A DNA stretch of 64,000 nucleotides, taken from NCBI GenBank assembly GCA_029224965.1, contig JAQXVO010000033.1:1-64000 (forward strand), given 5' to 3'. The translations under genes were made by a program, and so were the position numbers. Below the pieces are notes generated by a model. The model saw only the letters and a program-made list of their open reading frames with translations. It was not told the origin of the DNA and ran no database searches. How positions within the stretch are numbered: the stretch's first letter is position 1; each line of letters begins with the position of its first letter. This DNA comes from Lachnospiraceae bacterium. GTDB taxonomy: Bacteria; Bacillota; Clostridia; Lachnospirales; Lachnospiraceae. Of this stretch, positions 1 to 8,666 are shown piece after piece.

Positions 1-1559
1 ACTGCTGCCATCCGAACCGGATGATAGCCGGCCTCTTCCATGACCGGAAGATCTCTGACCAGACTGGTCGGCTTGCAGGAGATATAGAGGATCTCCTCCA
101 CCCCATAATCCAAAATCTTCGTCAGAGCCTTGGGATGAACACCATCCCTGGGCGGATCCAGGACAATCATATCCGGTTTTTCTTCGATCGTGTCCAGGAC
201 TTTCAGGACGTCTCCGCAGAGGAAACGGCAGTTTTCGATGCCATTTTCCCTGGCATTGGCCTTTGCCGCCTCTACTGCCTCCGGGACGATCTCAACGCCA
301 ACGACCTTTCCGGCGCTGGGAGACAGGATCTGGGCGATGGTTCCGGTTCCGCTATAGAGATCGTAGACCGTCTTATTGGTAAGCGCACCCGCCTGGTCTG
401 CATTTTTCGCCGGGGCTTTAAGAGCGTCGGCCCGGTCTATAGGTCCCGACACATCAAATCCTGCAGTTACCTGCCTTTCGAGAGCGTCGGCCCGGTCTAT
501 AGGTCCCGGCACATTCGATCCTGCAGTTACCTGCCTTTCGAGAATGTCATCTTGACCGGCTTCCCCTTTACCAGTCACCCAGCCATGCAGGATATAGGTC
601 CTGGCCAGGCGGTAGAGCTCCTCTGCCCCGCGGGAATTGGTCTGGAAGAAGGAGAAGGGCGTGATCTTGAAATGCAGACCAAGCAGTTCTTCTTCGAAAT
701 AGCCCTGTCCGTACAAGATGTCAGTCCCCTCATCAATGACCACATCGGAGATCCGGTCGTTTTTCGTGTGCAGGATCCCGGTCAGACTGCCGGCCCAGGA
801 AGCCTCTAGCAGGAGGTCTTTCCAACCGGTCAGAAGGGCCTCTTCCCCTTCCGCGATCTGGCTGGTCGTAACGAGATCGATCAGGATCTGACCGGTTTTT
901 GCAGCTTTCCGCACCAGAAGATGACGGAGATAGCCCTCATGGCTGTTTCGGTGGAAGAAAGGAAGCCCCGTCTTTCGGAAATAATCCCGGGTCAGCTGCA
1001 GGGCCTGGCGGAAATCGCTGTCTACGATCCGGCAGTCAGAAGCATCGACAATGTCATAGAAACTGCCCCTCTTATGCATGCCAAGTTCCAAAGGACCATC
1101 CTTTACGCTGTCCCCAAAGGAGAACTCCATCTTGTTCCGGTATTCCGTCTGATCGGGGCTCGGCAGGATGCCTTCGAAAAGCTTCTGAAAGCGGTCTTCT
1201 CCAAGAACCGGGGCGAAGAGATCCATCAGCATGCCTTCTTTCAGTTTCAATTGTTTCTCATAGGGAAGGGTCTGATACATGCAGCCGCCGCAGGCAGGAT
1301 AGGCCTGACAGACATTGTTGGCATCCGTGAAGGGATACTCCTCTGTCCCCTGCTTTAGAACCTCGACGATCGAAGCCTCCGGATTTCCATGCCGCATCTT
1401 GGCAATGCGGACGAAAAGGGTCTGACCGGGGATCGCATTCTTCACCCGGATCAACTTGCCATAATCCTCCGGCTCTGTCCCCTCTACGACCCGGCAGATC
1501 GCCCGATTGGGGAATTTGAGTCCCTCTGCGATGACGGTTACAAGTTGTCCTTTTTTCAT
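1..1559 (-). CDS. rlmD: 23S rRNA (uracil-5-)-methyltransferase, RlmD/RumA family (partial)
   Basis: SAM-dependent methyltransferase of the TrmA/RlmD family, which makes m5U in 23S rRNA. The reading frame starts at an ATG at 1557-1559 behind an AAAGGG ribosome site and runs off the left window edge after 519 codons, so the extreme C-terminus is missing. Visible motifs are a cysteine-rich N-terminal stretch (CQAYPACGGC) that may bind an Fe-S cluster, FFQTNS, the SAM-binding YDLYSGTG (residues 399-406), VVGVEIVPEA, DPPRDG, and the catalytic cysteine in YISCKP. Family members normally pass quickly from the QTN motif to the SAM motif. Here the link is lengthened and holds two near-identical 20-residue units (340-359 and 360-379). 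The frame stays open through them, so the gene looks intact. Only the exact uridine target is uncertain. Confidence 0.9.
   Translation of the reverse strand, partial: MKKGQLVTVIAEGLKFPNRAICRVVEGTEPEDYGKLIRVKNAIPGQTLFVRIAKMRHGNPEASIVEVLKQGTEEYPFTDANNVCQAYPACGGCMYQTLPYEKQLKLKEGMLMDLFAPVLGEDRFQKLFEGILPSPDQTEYRNKMEFSFGDSVKDGPLELGMHKRGSFYDIVDASDCRIVDSDFRQALQLTRDYFRKTGLPFFHRNSHEGYLRHLLVRKAAKTGQILIDLVTTSQIAEGEEALLTGWKDLLLEASWAGSLTGILHTKNDRISDVVIDEGTDILYGQGYFEEELLGLHFKITPFSFFQTNSRGAEELYRLARTYILHGWVTGKGEAGQDDILERQVTAGSNVPGPIDRADALERQVTAGFDVSGPIDRADALKAPAKNADQAGALTNKTVYDLYSGTGTIAQILSPSAGKVVGVEIVPEAVEAAKANARENGIENCRFLCGDVLKVLDTIEEKPDMIVLDPPRDGVHPKALTKILDYGVEEILYISCKPTSLVRDLPVMEEAGYHPVRMAA
421..540. repeat. 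60-bp tandem duplication inside rlmD
   Basis: Two adjacent 60-bp units (421-480 and 481-540) differ at only four positions. The unit length is a multiple of three, so it adds 20 residues per copy to RlmD without shifting the frame. Both units begin with LERQVTAG and end with GPIDRADA. Confidence 0.95.
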
Positions 1560-1580
1560 TTTATGCCCTTTCGTTCACAA

Positions 1581-1620
1581 AAAAATCCCATGAGATAACG
1601 CAATGATCCCATGGGATTTC
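1581..1620 (-). terminator. Rho-independent terminator downstream of the 71-aa membrane protein gene
   Basis: The arms AAATCCCAT and ATGGGATTT pair around a loop and are followed on the minus strand by a run of T. It separates the pcrA-side genes from rlmD, which starts just beyond at 1559. Confidence 0.8.
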
Positions 1621-1660
1621 TATTTCCTCTGATTATCGTGTCAAGTTATCGTGTCAAGCC

Positions 1661-1876
1661 TTAGTCCATGCTCTCGTCGGAGTCCTCATCCTCGAACTCG
1701 TCTTCATTATCTTCTTCGTCATCCTCTGCGGTTCCGAAGGCCTCATCCAGATCATCCGTATATTCGTCCTCCAGATCCGGACGAAAATACCGGTAGATTG
1801 CATAGGCTGCTGCACAGATTGCTGCAATTACCCCAATAACAATCAGAATCTTAGCAAGCGTATTCTTTTTCTTCAT
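1661..1876 (-). CDS. Small membrane-anchored acidic protein (71 aa), unknown function
   Basis: Starts at the ATG behind an AGGAGG site seven bases upstream; an in-frame start eight codons earlier has no ribosome site. A short basic N-terminus (MKKKN) precedes one membrane segment (about residues 7-27), then RYFRP, then a tail of about 40 residues made almost wholly of Asp and Glu with a few Ser. The topology suggests one membrane pass with the acidic tail in the cytosol. It lies about 100 bp after pcrA on the same strand and ends at its own terminator. I do not recognise a named family, and the function is unknown. Confidence 0.7.
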   Translation of the reverse strand: MKKKNTLAKILIVIGVIAAICAAAYAIYRYFRPDLEDEYTDDLDEAFGTAEDDEEDNEDEFEDEDSDESMD

Positions 1877-1974
1877 AGTAACATCCTCCTGAAAAAACAT
1901 TACCTTCCGACATTAGGACGTCCGATAGTAAGACCTTCCTGTATTTTTTAGATACCGAAATTATAGCATATTGA

Positions 1975-4272
1975 TCAGATTTTCTCCAGCTTTGCGAAAC
2001 TTGCAAACATTTTTTTCACGCCGACCCGGTCGAATTCCACCGTTACCTCATAGTCCCGGCCACCGTCTGCGATCTTCGTGACCGTTCCCTCGCCGAACTT
2101 CTGATGGCGGACCCGGTCGCCGACGCCGTAATCCAGGGAATTCTTCTGGATCTTCGTTCCCATGGTCCTCTTTCCGTAGGACATGGCAGCAACAGGCTTC
2201 CGCGTAGTCTTCCGGTAGGACAGGGCCTCTCTCTGTTGGGCCTTGATGGCCATGGCGGCCTTTCCCATGCTCTTTCCGTCGACCGTATCCTTCTCGGGAT
2301 CGAAGGATAAGGGATCGGTTTTCTTCGGAATATAGACCTCGCCATCCAAAAGTTCCTTCGGAATCTCACGAACGAATTCCGAGACAGATCCGTACTGCAT
2401 CTCGCCGCGGACCATCCGCATTCTGGCCATGGTCATGGTCAATTTCTTCTTGGCCCGGGTGATGCCGACATAGCAGAGCCGCCGCTCTTCCTCCATCTCG
2501 GCATTGTTGTCATCAGCGGTCATGGACATGTAGCTTGGGAAGAGTCCGTCCTCCATGCCTGCCATATAGACATAGGGAAATTCCAGACCCTTGGCACTAT
2601 GCAGAGTCATCAGAACCACATAATCCGTGGTCTCCTCCAGATTGTCGATATCTGCAATCAGAGCAACTTCCTCAAGGAAACCGGACAGGGTCGGCTCCTC
2701 GGCGCTGTCCTGATAGGTCACAGCCTTACTGATCAGCTCGTCGATATTTTCCAGTCTGGCCCGGCTCTCATCCGTGTTTTCCGCACGGAGATTCTTGGCA
2801 TAGCCGGTCTTTTCGATGACGGTCTTCAATAATGACGGCACGGACATTTCCGAGGCATTGGTCCGAAGCTCTTCGATAAAATCTGTAAATTCTTTGATTT
2901 TACCCGCTGTCCGGCCCAGAGTCGGAATACGGTCAGCAGCTTCCAGGGCTTCATAGAAGCCATATCCATTGGCCTGGGCGAAGACGGCTACCTTCTGCAG
3001 GCTGGCAGCACCGATTCCCCGTCTCGGGATATTGATGATCCGGCGGACCGCCAGCTCATCCGATGCATTGTCTACGGTCTTTAAGTAGGCGATCAGATCC
3101 TTGATCTCCTGTCTCTGATAGAAGTTGACACCACCGACAATCCGGTAGGGGATATTCTCACTGACCAGCTTTTCCTCGATCATACGGGACTGGGCATTGG
3201 TCCGGTAGAGAACTGCGCAGTCGCCGTAGCTGCATTCCTTCCGGTAGACCTTTCCCTCAATATCCAGGGCGATGAACTGGGCCTCCTCATAGCCGCTGTC
3301 GAATTCACGAAAGGAGATTTTCTCGCCTTTTGGATTCTCTGTCCAAAGCGCCTTATCTTTCCGCCCGCGGTTATTGGAGATCACGGCATTGGCCGCATCC
3401 AGTATCACCTGGGTGGACCGGTAGTTCTGCTCCAGCTTTATGACCTTGGCATCCGGGAAATACTTCTCGAAATTCAGGATGTTATAGATATTGGCCCCGC
3501 GGAACTTGTAGATAGACTGGTCGTCATCGCCGACCACGCAGAGATTCTTCCGGGATCCTGCCAGAAGGCGGACAAATTCAAACTGAGCCGTATTGGTATC
3601 CTGGTACTCATCGACCATGAGATACTGGATCCGGTTCTGATAATAGGTCAGGACATCGGGCGAGGTCTTGAAAAGCTCGACCGTCAGCATGAGAATATCA
3701 TCAAAATCCAGGGCATTGTTCTGGCGGAGACGGGACTGGTATTCCCGGTAGACCTGGGCCTCGCGGACCTTGATAAAGTCGCCCTGGGCCTGATTCATGT
3801 AGGTCTCTGCATTGATCAGCTCGTCCTTGGCGGAGGAGATCTTATTCAGGAAAGTCTTCTCCTTGAAGCGCTTGGTATCGATCTCCATGTCCTTGCAGAT
3901 TGATTTCATCAGGGACTTCTGATCATCTGTATCATAGATGGTGAAATGCGGATCGTAGCCGACCCGGTCAATAAAACGCCGGAGGATCCTGACGCAGGCG
4001 GAATGAAAGGTCGAAACCCAGACCTGGTCCGAGCCGTAACCGACCAGGTTGTCGATCCGCTCCCGCATCTCTCGAGCCGCCTTATTGGTGAAGGTGATGG
4101 CCATGATCCGATAGGGAGGAACACCCAGATCTCCGATCAGATGGGCAACCCGGTGGGTTAAGACCCTGGTCTTTCCCGAGCCGGCCCCGGCCAGGATCAG
4201 TACCGGTCCCTCGGTCGTTCTTACTCCGATCTTCTGTTCCTCATTTAAACCCTTGAATAAATCCTGACTCAT
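1975..4272 (-). CDS. pcrA: ATP-dependent DNA helicase PcrA (UvrD/Rep family)
   Basis: Superfamily 1A 3'-5' helicase for DNA repair and replication restart, 765 aa, the normal length for PcrA. Seen in order: Walker A GAGSGKT (29-35), Walker B DEYQDTN (near residue 220), VVGDDDQSIY, QNYRST, TLHSAKGLEF, VGITRAKK, and a C-terminal region with VGDRVRHQKFGEGTV, the tudor-like RNA-polymerase-binding tail of Gram-positive PcrA. The start codon overlaps the end of the upstream yerC-like gene by four bases (ATGA), so the two are probably translationally coupled. Confidence 0.97.
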   Translation of the reverse strand: MSQDLFKGLNEEQKIGVRTTEGPVLILAGAGSGKTRVLTHRVAHLIGDLGVPPYRIMAITFTNKAAREMRERIDNLVGYGSDQVWVSTFHSACVRILRRFIDRVGYDPHFTIYDTDDQKSLMKSICKDMEIDTKRFKEKTFLNKISSAKDELINAETYMNQAQGDFIKVREAQVYREYQSRLRQNNALDFDDILMLTVELFKTSPDVLTYYQNRIQYLMVDEYQDTNTAQFEFVRLLAGSRKNLCVVGDDDQSIYKFRGANIYNILNFEKYFPDAKVIKLEQNYRSTQVILDAANAVISNNRGRKDKALWTENPKGEKISFREFDSGYEEAQFIALDIEGKVYRKECSYGDCAVLYRTNAQSRMIEEKLVSENIPYRIVGGVNFYQRQEIKDLIAYLKTVDNASDELAVRRIINIPRRGIGAASLQKVAVFAQANGYGFYEALEAADRIPTLGRTAGKIKEFTDFIEELRTNASEMSVPSLLKTVIEKTGYAKNLRAENTDESRARLENIDELISKAVTYQDSAEEPTLSGFLEEVALIADIDNLEETTDYVVLMTLHSAKGLEFPYVYMAGMEDGLFPSYMSMTADDNNAEMEEERRLCYVGITRAKKKLTMTMARMRMVRGEMQYGSVSEFVREIPKELLDGEVYIPKKTDPLSFDPEKDTVDGKSMGKAAMAIKAQQREALSYRKTTRKPVAAMSYGKRTMGTKIQKNSLDYGVGDRVRHQKFGEGTVTKIADGGRDYEVTVEFDRVGVKKMFASFAKLEKI

Positions 4273-4562
4273 TTCTCGCCCTCCAGGCGGTCCAATACCA
4301 ATTGATAGCCATCATCCCCGTAATTCAGGCACCGGTTGACCCGGCTGATGGTTGCTGTCGATGCGCCCGTCTTTTCGGCGATATCATGATAGGTCTGATC
4401 CTTTTTCAGCATGCCTGCCACCTGAAAGCGCTGGGTCAGGGATTCCAGCTCGTTGATGGTGCAGAGATCCTCGAAGAAACGATAGGCCTCTTCTCTTGTT
4501 TTCAAAAGGAGAATTCCGTCCATGAGACGGTCACTCTCTTCATTTCTGATCGTTTTACTCAC
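4269..4562 (-). CDS. YerC/YecD family TrpR-related DNA-binding protein
   Basis: A 97-residue, all-helical protein of the TrpR-like YerC family. The helix-turn-helix lies near residues 55-80 (YHDIAEKTGASTATISRVNR). The family is widely found beside pcrA in Firmicutes, but the ligand and target genes are not settled. The four-base overlap with pcrA shows co-expression. The conserved CTINELESLTQRF segment before the helix-turn-helix fits the family well. Confidence 0.85.
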   Translation of the reverse strand: MSKTIRNEESDRLMDGILLLKTREEAYRFFEDLCTINELESLTQRFQVAGMLKKDQTYHDIAEKTGASTATISRVNRCLNYGDDGYQLVLDRLEGEK

Positions 4563-4586
4563 AAAATCCCTTTCCTAAATAATAGG

Positions 4587-5597
4587 TCAAAGAATCGTCA
4601 CGCCCTTGCTTTCTGCATAGGCAATAACGGAATCAGGCCATACAGATACCTGAACCTCACCGATATGAGCTTTCCGGAGGAAAAACATGCAGAGACGGGA
4701 CTGACCGATGCCTCCGCCGATCGTATAAGGCAGACGCTTTTCGATGACTGCCTTCTGGAAAGGAAGCTCCTTCCGCTCCGGACAGCCGGCCTTGTCCAGC
4801 TGTTCCTGAATCGAATCCTCATCGACACGGATACCCATGGAGGAAAGCTCGAGGGCAATGTCGAGAACCGGATCATAGACCAGGATGTCTCCGTTTAATT
4901 TCCAGTCATCATAGTCCGGAGCTCTGCCATCATGAGGCTCGCCGGAAGCCAGCTTGTCACCGATCTCCTCGATGCAGACGGCACCCTTGGCCTTTACGAT
5001 CTCGTACTCTCTCTCCTTCACGGTTTTTCCGGGATAGAGATCCTCAAGCTCCTGGGAAGTGATGAAGAAAATTGACTCCGGCAGGATGCAGTGAATATAG
5101 TCATAGAGATTGGACATGTGCTTTTCAGTCAGACGGATGGCTTCGTAGACGCTCTTTACCGTCTCGCGGAAGGTCTCCTTGGTCCGCATCTCCTTGGTGA
5201 TGATCTTCTCCCAGTCCCACTGGTCGACATAGATGGAATGGATATTGTCGGTATCCTCGTCTCTCCGGATGGCATTCATATCCGTATAGAGACCCTCGCC
5301 GATATTGAAGCCGTAGCGGCCCAGGGCATAGCGCTTCCACTTGGCCAGGGAATGAACAATCTCCAGCTGACGGTCGTCCTGCTCCCGTACACCGAAAGCG
5401 ACCGGGCGCTCCACGCCGTTTAAGTTATCATTGAGTCCGGATTCGGGCCTTACGAAAAGAGGCGCCGTTACCCGGTGTAAATTCAGTTCTGTTGCCAGGA
5501 CCTGCTGGAAGAAATCCTTGACCGCCTTGATGGCGATCTGGGTCTCCTTCAGATTGAGGGCTGACCGATAGCCCTCGGGAATTACGATTTCTGCCAT
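4587..5597 (-). CDS. asnA: Aspartate-ammonia ligase (asparagine synthetase A)
   Basis: Makes asparagine from aspartate, ammonia and ATP. It is structurally related to class II aspartyl-tRNA synthetases. The start [14 protein letters not shown] is chosen because AAGGAG lies just upstream of that ATG. The class-II-like glycine-rich signature [15 protein letters not shown] is near the C-terminus, and the family-typical [12 protein letters not shown] is in the N-terminal half. At 336 aa it is full length. It follows asnS by about 100 bp on the same strand, so synthesis of asparagine and its attachment to tRNA are encoded together. Confidence 0.96.
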   Translation of the reverse strand: MAEIVIPEGYRSALNLKETQIAIKAVKDFFQQVLATELNLHRVTAPLFVRPESGLNDNLNGVERPVAFGVREQDDRQLEIVHSLAKWKRYALGRYGFNIGEGLYTDMNAIRRDEDTDNIHSIYVDQWDWEKIITKEMRTKETFRETVKSVYEAIRLTEKHMSNLYDYIHCILPESIFFITSQELEDLYPGKTVKEREYEIVKAKGAVCIEEIGDKLASGEPHDGRAPDYDDWKLNGDILVYDPVLDIALELSSMGIRVDEDSIQEQLDKAGCPERKELPFQKAVIEKRLPYTIGGGIGQSRLCMFFLRKAHIGEVQVSVWPDSVIAYAESKGVTIL

Positions 5598-5698
5598 GAT
5601 CTTTCTCCTTATTCTCATATACTCTTATTCTTCTTCGACAGAAGAATTTCGATAGAATCCCGGGAAAAATTCTGCTGAAATCCCGAGATCTGCTCTGA

Positions 5699-7090
5699 TT
5701 AGAGTTCGCAGGTTCCGACGGTTCTCGGGAAAGGAAGGACGTCACGGATATTGCCCATACCGGTCAGATACATAACGGCTCTCTCGAAACCTAAACCGAA
5801 GCCGGCATGTCTGGTGGAGCCGTACTTTCTCAGATCCAGATAGTAATCATAGGTCTCTTCCTTCATACCGAGTTCATGGATTCTCTGCAGGAGCTTGTCG
5901 TAATCATCCTCACGCTGAGAACCGCCGATGATCTCGCCGATGCCGGGAACCAGGCAATCCATGGCTGCAACGGTCTTGTTGTCCGGATTCAACTTCATAT
6001 AGAAGGCCTTGATTTCCTTCGGATAATCGGTAACAAAGACCGGACGCTTGAAGATCTGCTCGGTAAGGAAGCGCTCATGCTCGGTCTGGAGATCGCATCC
6101 CCAGTAAACCTTGAAATCAAACTTGTCGTTATGCTTCTCCAGCTCCTTGACGGCATCGGTATAGGTGATACGGCCGAAATCGGAGGAAGCCACATGCTGA
6201 AGACGCTCGAGAAGTCCCTTGTCTACAAACTTGTTAAAGAACTCCATCTCTTCCGGAGCATGCTCCAGTACATAGTTGATGACATATTTCAGCATGTCCT
6301 CAGCAAGCTCCATGTCGTCCTCGAGATCTGCGAAGGCAATCTCCGGCTCGATCATCCAGAACTCTGCGGCATGTCTGGTGGTGTTGGAATTCTCGGCACG
6401 GAAGGTCGGCCCGAAGGTATAGATCTTGCCGAAGGCCTGGGCAAAGGTCTCGCCCTGGAGCTGGCCGGATACGGTAAGATTTGTCATCTTTCCGAAGAAG
6501 TCCTTGGAGTAGTCGACCTGACCGTCCTCGGTCTTCGGAATATTGTCCAGAGGCATTGCTGTTACCTGGAACATCTCGCCTGCGCCCTCAGCGTCCGATC
6601 CGGTAATGATCGGAGTATGAACATAGACGAAGTCTCTCTCCTGGAAAAACTTGTGAATGGCATAGGCTGCCAGAGAACGTACACGGAAAACGGCCTGGAA
6701 GGTATTGGTCCTGGTTCTTAAGTGAGGGATGGTCCGTAAGTATTCCATGGTGTGACGCTTGTTCTGAATAGGATAATCCGGTGTGGAATCACCCTCGACG
6801 TCAATCTTTTCCGCCTGAACTTCGAAGGGCTGCTTGGCATCCGGTGTCAGGACCAGTTTTCCGGTCACAATAACTGCGGCGCCGATATTCAGATGAGCGA
6901 TCCGGTCGAAATTTTCCATCTCATCATGATAGACAACCTGAAGCATCTTAAAGAAGGTTCCGTCCGACAGATTCAGGAAACCGAAATTCTTGGAGTCACG
7001 GTTGTTTCGAACCCAGCCGCCTACCGTAATTGTCTTGTCTGCATACTTTTCTGTCTCTCTGTAGAGAGATCTGATTTCCACTAAATCCAT
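5699..7090 (-). CDS. asnS: Asparaginyl-tRNA synthetase
   Basis: Class II aminoacyl-tRNA synthetase, 463 aa. An N-terminal OB-fold ([19 protein letters not shown]) binds the anticodon. Motif 2 is [19 protein letters not shown], and motif 3 is [19 protein letters not shown]. The [15 protein letters not shown] signature favours asparaginyl over aspartyl specificity. The upstream region carries a sigma-A-like promoter, but I found no T-box element, which often controls such genes in Firmicutes. Confidence 0.97.
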   Translation of the reverse strand: MDLVEIRSLYRETEKYADKTITVGGWVRNNRDSKNFGFLNLSDGTFFKMLQVVYHDEMENFDRIAHLNIGAAVIVTGKLVLTPDAKQPFEVQAEKIDVEGDSTPDYPIQNKRHTMEYLRTIPHLRTRTNTFQAVFRVRSLAAYAIHKFFQERDFVYVHTPIITGSDAEGAGEMFQVTAMPLDNIPKTEDGQVDYSKDFFGKMTNLTVSGQLQGETFAQAFGKIYTFGPTFRAENSNTTRHAAEFWMIEPEIAFADLEDDMELAEDMLKYVINYVLEHAPEEMEFFNKFVDKGLLERLQHVASSDFGRITYTDAVKELEKHNDKFDFKVYWGCDLQTEHERFLTEQIFKRPVFVTDYPKEIKAFYMKLNPDNKTVAAMDCLVPGIGEIIGGSQREDDYDKLLQRIHELGMKEETYDYYLDLRKYGSTRHAGFGLGFERAVMYLTGMGNIRDVLPFPRTVGTCEL

Positions 7091-7169
7091 CTTACTTCCT
7101 CCAGTTCTGATTCATTCCTTGCTTTCACACTTTCGCAGAATGCAGTATGAAAGCGGATACACGTTTTTA

Positions 7170-7198
7170 AGTGTAATACATGAAATCAACGAATTCAA
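7170..7198 (-). promoter_or_regulatory. Predicted sigma-A promoter for asnS-asnA
   Basis: On the minus strand, TTGAAT and TACACT are separated by 17 bases. The predicted leader is about 75 nt. The rest of the 341-bp gap (7091-7431) holds the terminator of the next gene and nothing else I recognise. Confidence 0.5.
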
Positions 7199-7308
7199 GA
7201 GGGAGTTCCGGGCCGGACCAGGGCTTCTCTAAACGAAAAATTTACTGCTGGCAGAACTGGAATTTACCTGCAGGCATCAGACGGATTCTCCGGCAGCTCT
7301 TCCGATAT

Positions 7309-7340
7309 AAAAAACCCTCAGATGAATTTTCACCTGAGGA
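7309..7340 (-). terminator. Terminator of the P-II/permease/cyclodeaminase operon
   Basis: A ten-base-pair stem (CCTCAGGTGA with TCATCTGAGG, one G-U pair) with a four-base loop, followed by TTTTTT on the minus strand. Confidence 0.9.
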
Positions 7341-7431
7341 CTTCATGCATTCTGTTAAAATTGAATTTGAAATATGTGTAATGGGTATGGCCTCGACCAA
7401 AAACAGAATTCGAAGCTTCCGGAAAATCCTC

Positions 7432-8568
7432 TCAGACTACCATCTGAGGCTGATCCCAGAGATTGAGCCTGGTACCGATGCCCTTCTTTACGGCATTGCG
7501 GTAGACCTCGGTGCCCCAGGCCACATCCTCCGTCGGCATGCCGCCGACGGAATAGATGGTGATCTCGTCCGGATCCCTGTGAACCGGCTTTCTGCCAAGA
7601 AGAATGTCACCCAGGTCATCGATCTGGTTGGTCGACATTTTTCCTTCGGCGATCAGATCCTCGACATGAACCGCAGGAATGGGAATGGTGTTATAGGCAT
7701 TGGGCTTCATTTCCTCTTCCCAGGCCTCATAAAGCATGATGTTATCGGTAACGGTCCGGGCCCTGTGAATGATAAAATCATCGTCAAAACGAAGTGCTGC
7801 GGTGGATTCGATCAGAGCGCCCGGCTTGATCCATTCTTCCTTGATATAGGGGTAGAGAGCCGAATCGCCGGTCGGCGTTGAGGTCGCTGCCGAAACGATG
7901 TCCGCATCCCTTACGGCTTCCTCCATGGTTTCCACCGGAAGGAAGGTAACATCAGGATAGAGCTTCTGCATATGATCGACAAAGAGATTGAGGGAAGCCT
8001 TGCCACGCCCCTTGACCTTTACGGTCTTAATGGTAGGACGGACGGCAAGAGCAGCGGCTACGGCAGTCTTACTCATGACGCCGGGTCCGATGATGGCCAG
8101 GGTATCCGCATCCTCTCGGGCGAAATGCTTGAAGCCGACGCCCGGCACGGCACCGGTCCGATAGGCCGACAGGATATTGGCCGACATGAAGGCCTTGGGT
8201 GCTCCGGTGTCCTTGTCGTTCAGGATCAGCATCAGAATGGAACGCGGCAGGCCTTTCTTCCGGTTCTCGGCATTGCTTCCGTACCACTTGACTCCGGCCA
8301 TGTCGAACTTGCCGCCCAGATAGGCCGGCATGGCCATGAAGCGGCGGTCCGGTCCGTCTACCGGCATCTCCGGGAAGGGGGATTTCTCCGGGAACATGAC
8401 CATGCTGCCGTGGGAGTTTCCGTTGGCGCCGCCCATACGGTAGTCGCCGAGCTTCATCAGACGGAACATCTCTTCCATGGCTTCAATGCAGCCCTTCATG
8501 TCCTTGACACCCGCCTTTATCATGTCCTCTTCATTCAGATACAGAAAATCAATTTCAGGATAGCTCAT
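7432..8568 (-). CDS. Ornithine cyclodeaminase/mu-crystallin family protein (tyramine oxidase subunit B type)
   Basis: NAD(P)-dependent oxidoreductase fold of the ornithine cyclodeaminase/mu-crystallin family, 378 aa. The Rossmann segment is LAIIGPGVMSKTAVAAALA, and the family substrate region FDMAGVKWYGSN holds the conserved lysine. Similar clostridial proteins are often annotated as tyramine oxidase subunit B. Family members act on amino acids or imines (ornithine, alanine and others), so the substrate cannot be read from sequence. It is last in an operon after an APC permease and a P-II-like protein, which suggests breakdown or conversion of the imported compound. Confidence 0.8.
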   Translation of the reverse strand: MSYPEIDFLYLNEEDMIKAGVKDMKGCIEAMEEMFRLMKLGDYRMGGANGNSHGSMVMFPEKSPFPEMPVDGPDRRFMAMPAYLGGKFDMAGVKWYGSNAENRKKGLPRSILMLILNDKDTGAPKAFMSANILSAYRTGAVPGVGFKHFAREDADTLAIIGPGVMSKTAVAAALAVRPTIKTVKVKGRGKASLNLFVDHMQKLYPDVTFLPVETMEEAVRDADIVSAATSTPTGDSALYPYIKEEWIKPGALIESTAALRFDDDFIIHRARTVTDNIMLYEAWEEEMKPNAYNTIPIPAVHVEDLIAEGKMSTNQIDDLGDILLGRKPVHRDPDEITIYSVGGMPTEDVAWGTEVYRNAVKKGIGTRLNLWDQPQMVV

Positions 8569-8666
8569 TTTTTTCTCCTTTGCTCGAGAGGCTCTGCTTT
8601 GATTCCATGTTCAAAGCTTCGGCCCCGCATTCTTTTCTTCAGTTCTTTCAATTCTGATTTTGTTTC

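Noticed and set aside
21-809. 262-codon plus-strand frame at the left edge
   Set aside because: Antisense to rlmD, which carries all the methyltransferase motifs; the repeat it contains is the rlmD duplication read backwards.
7091-7308. T-box leader upstream of asnS
   Set aside because: No T-box sequence or antiterminator could be found.
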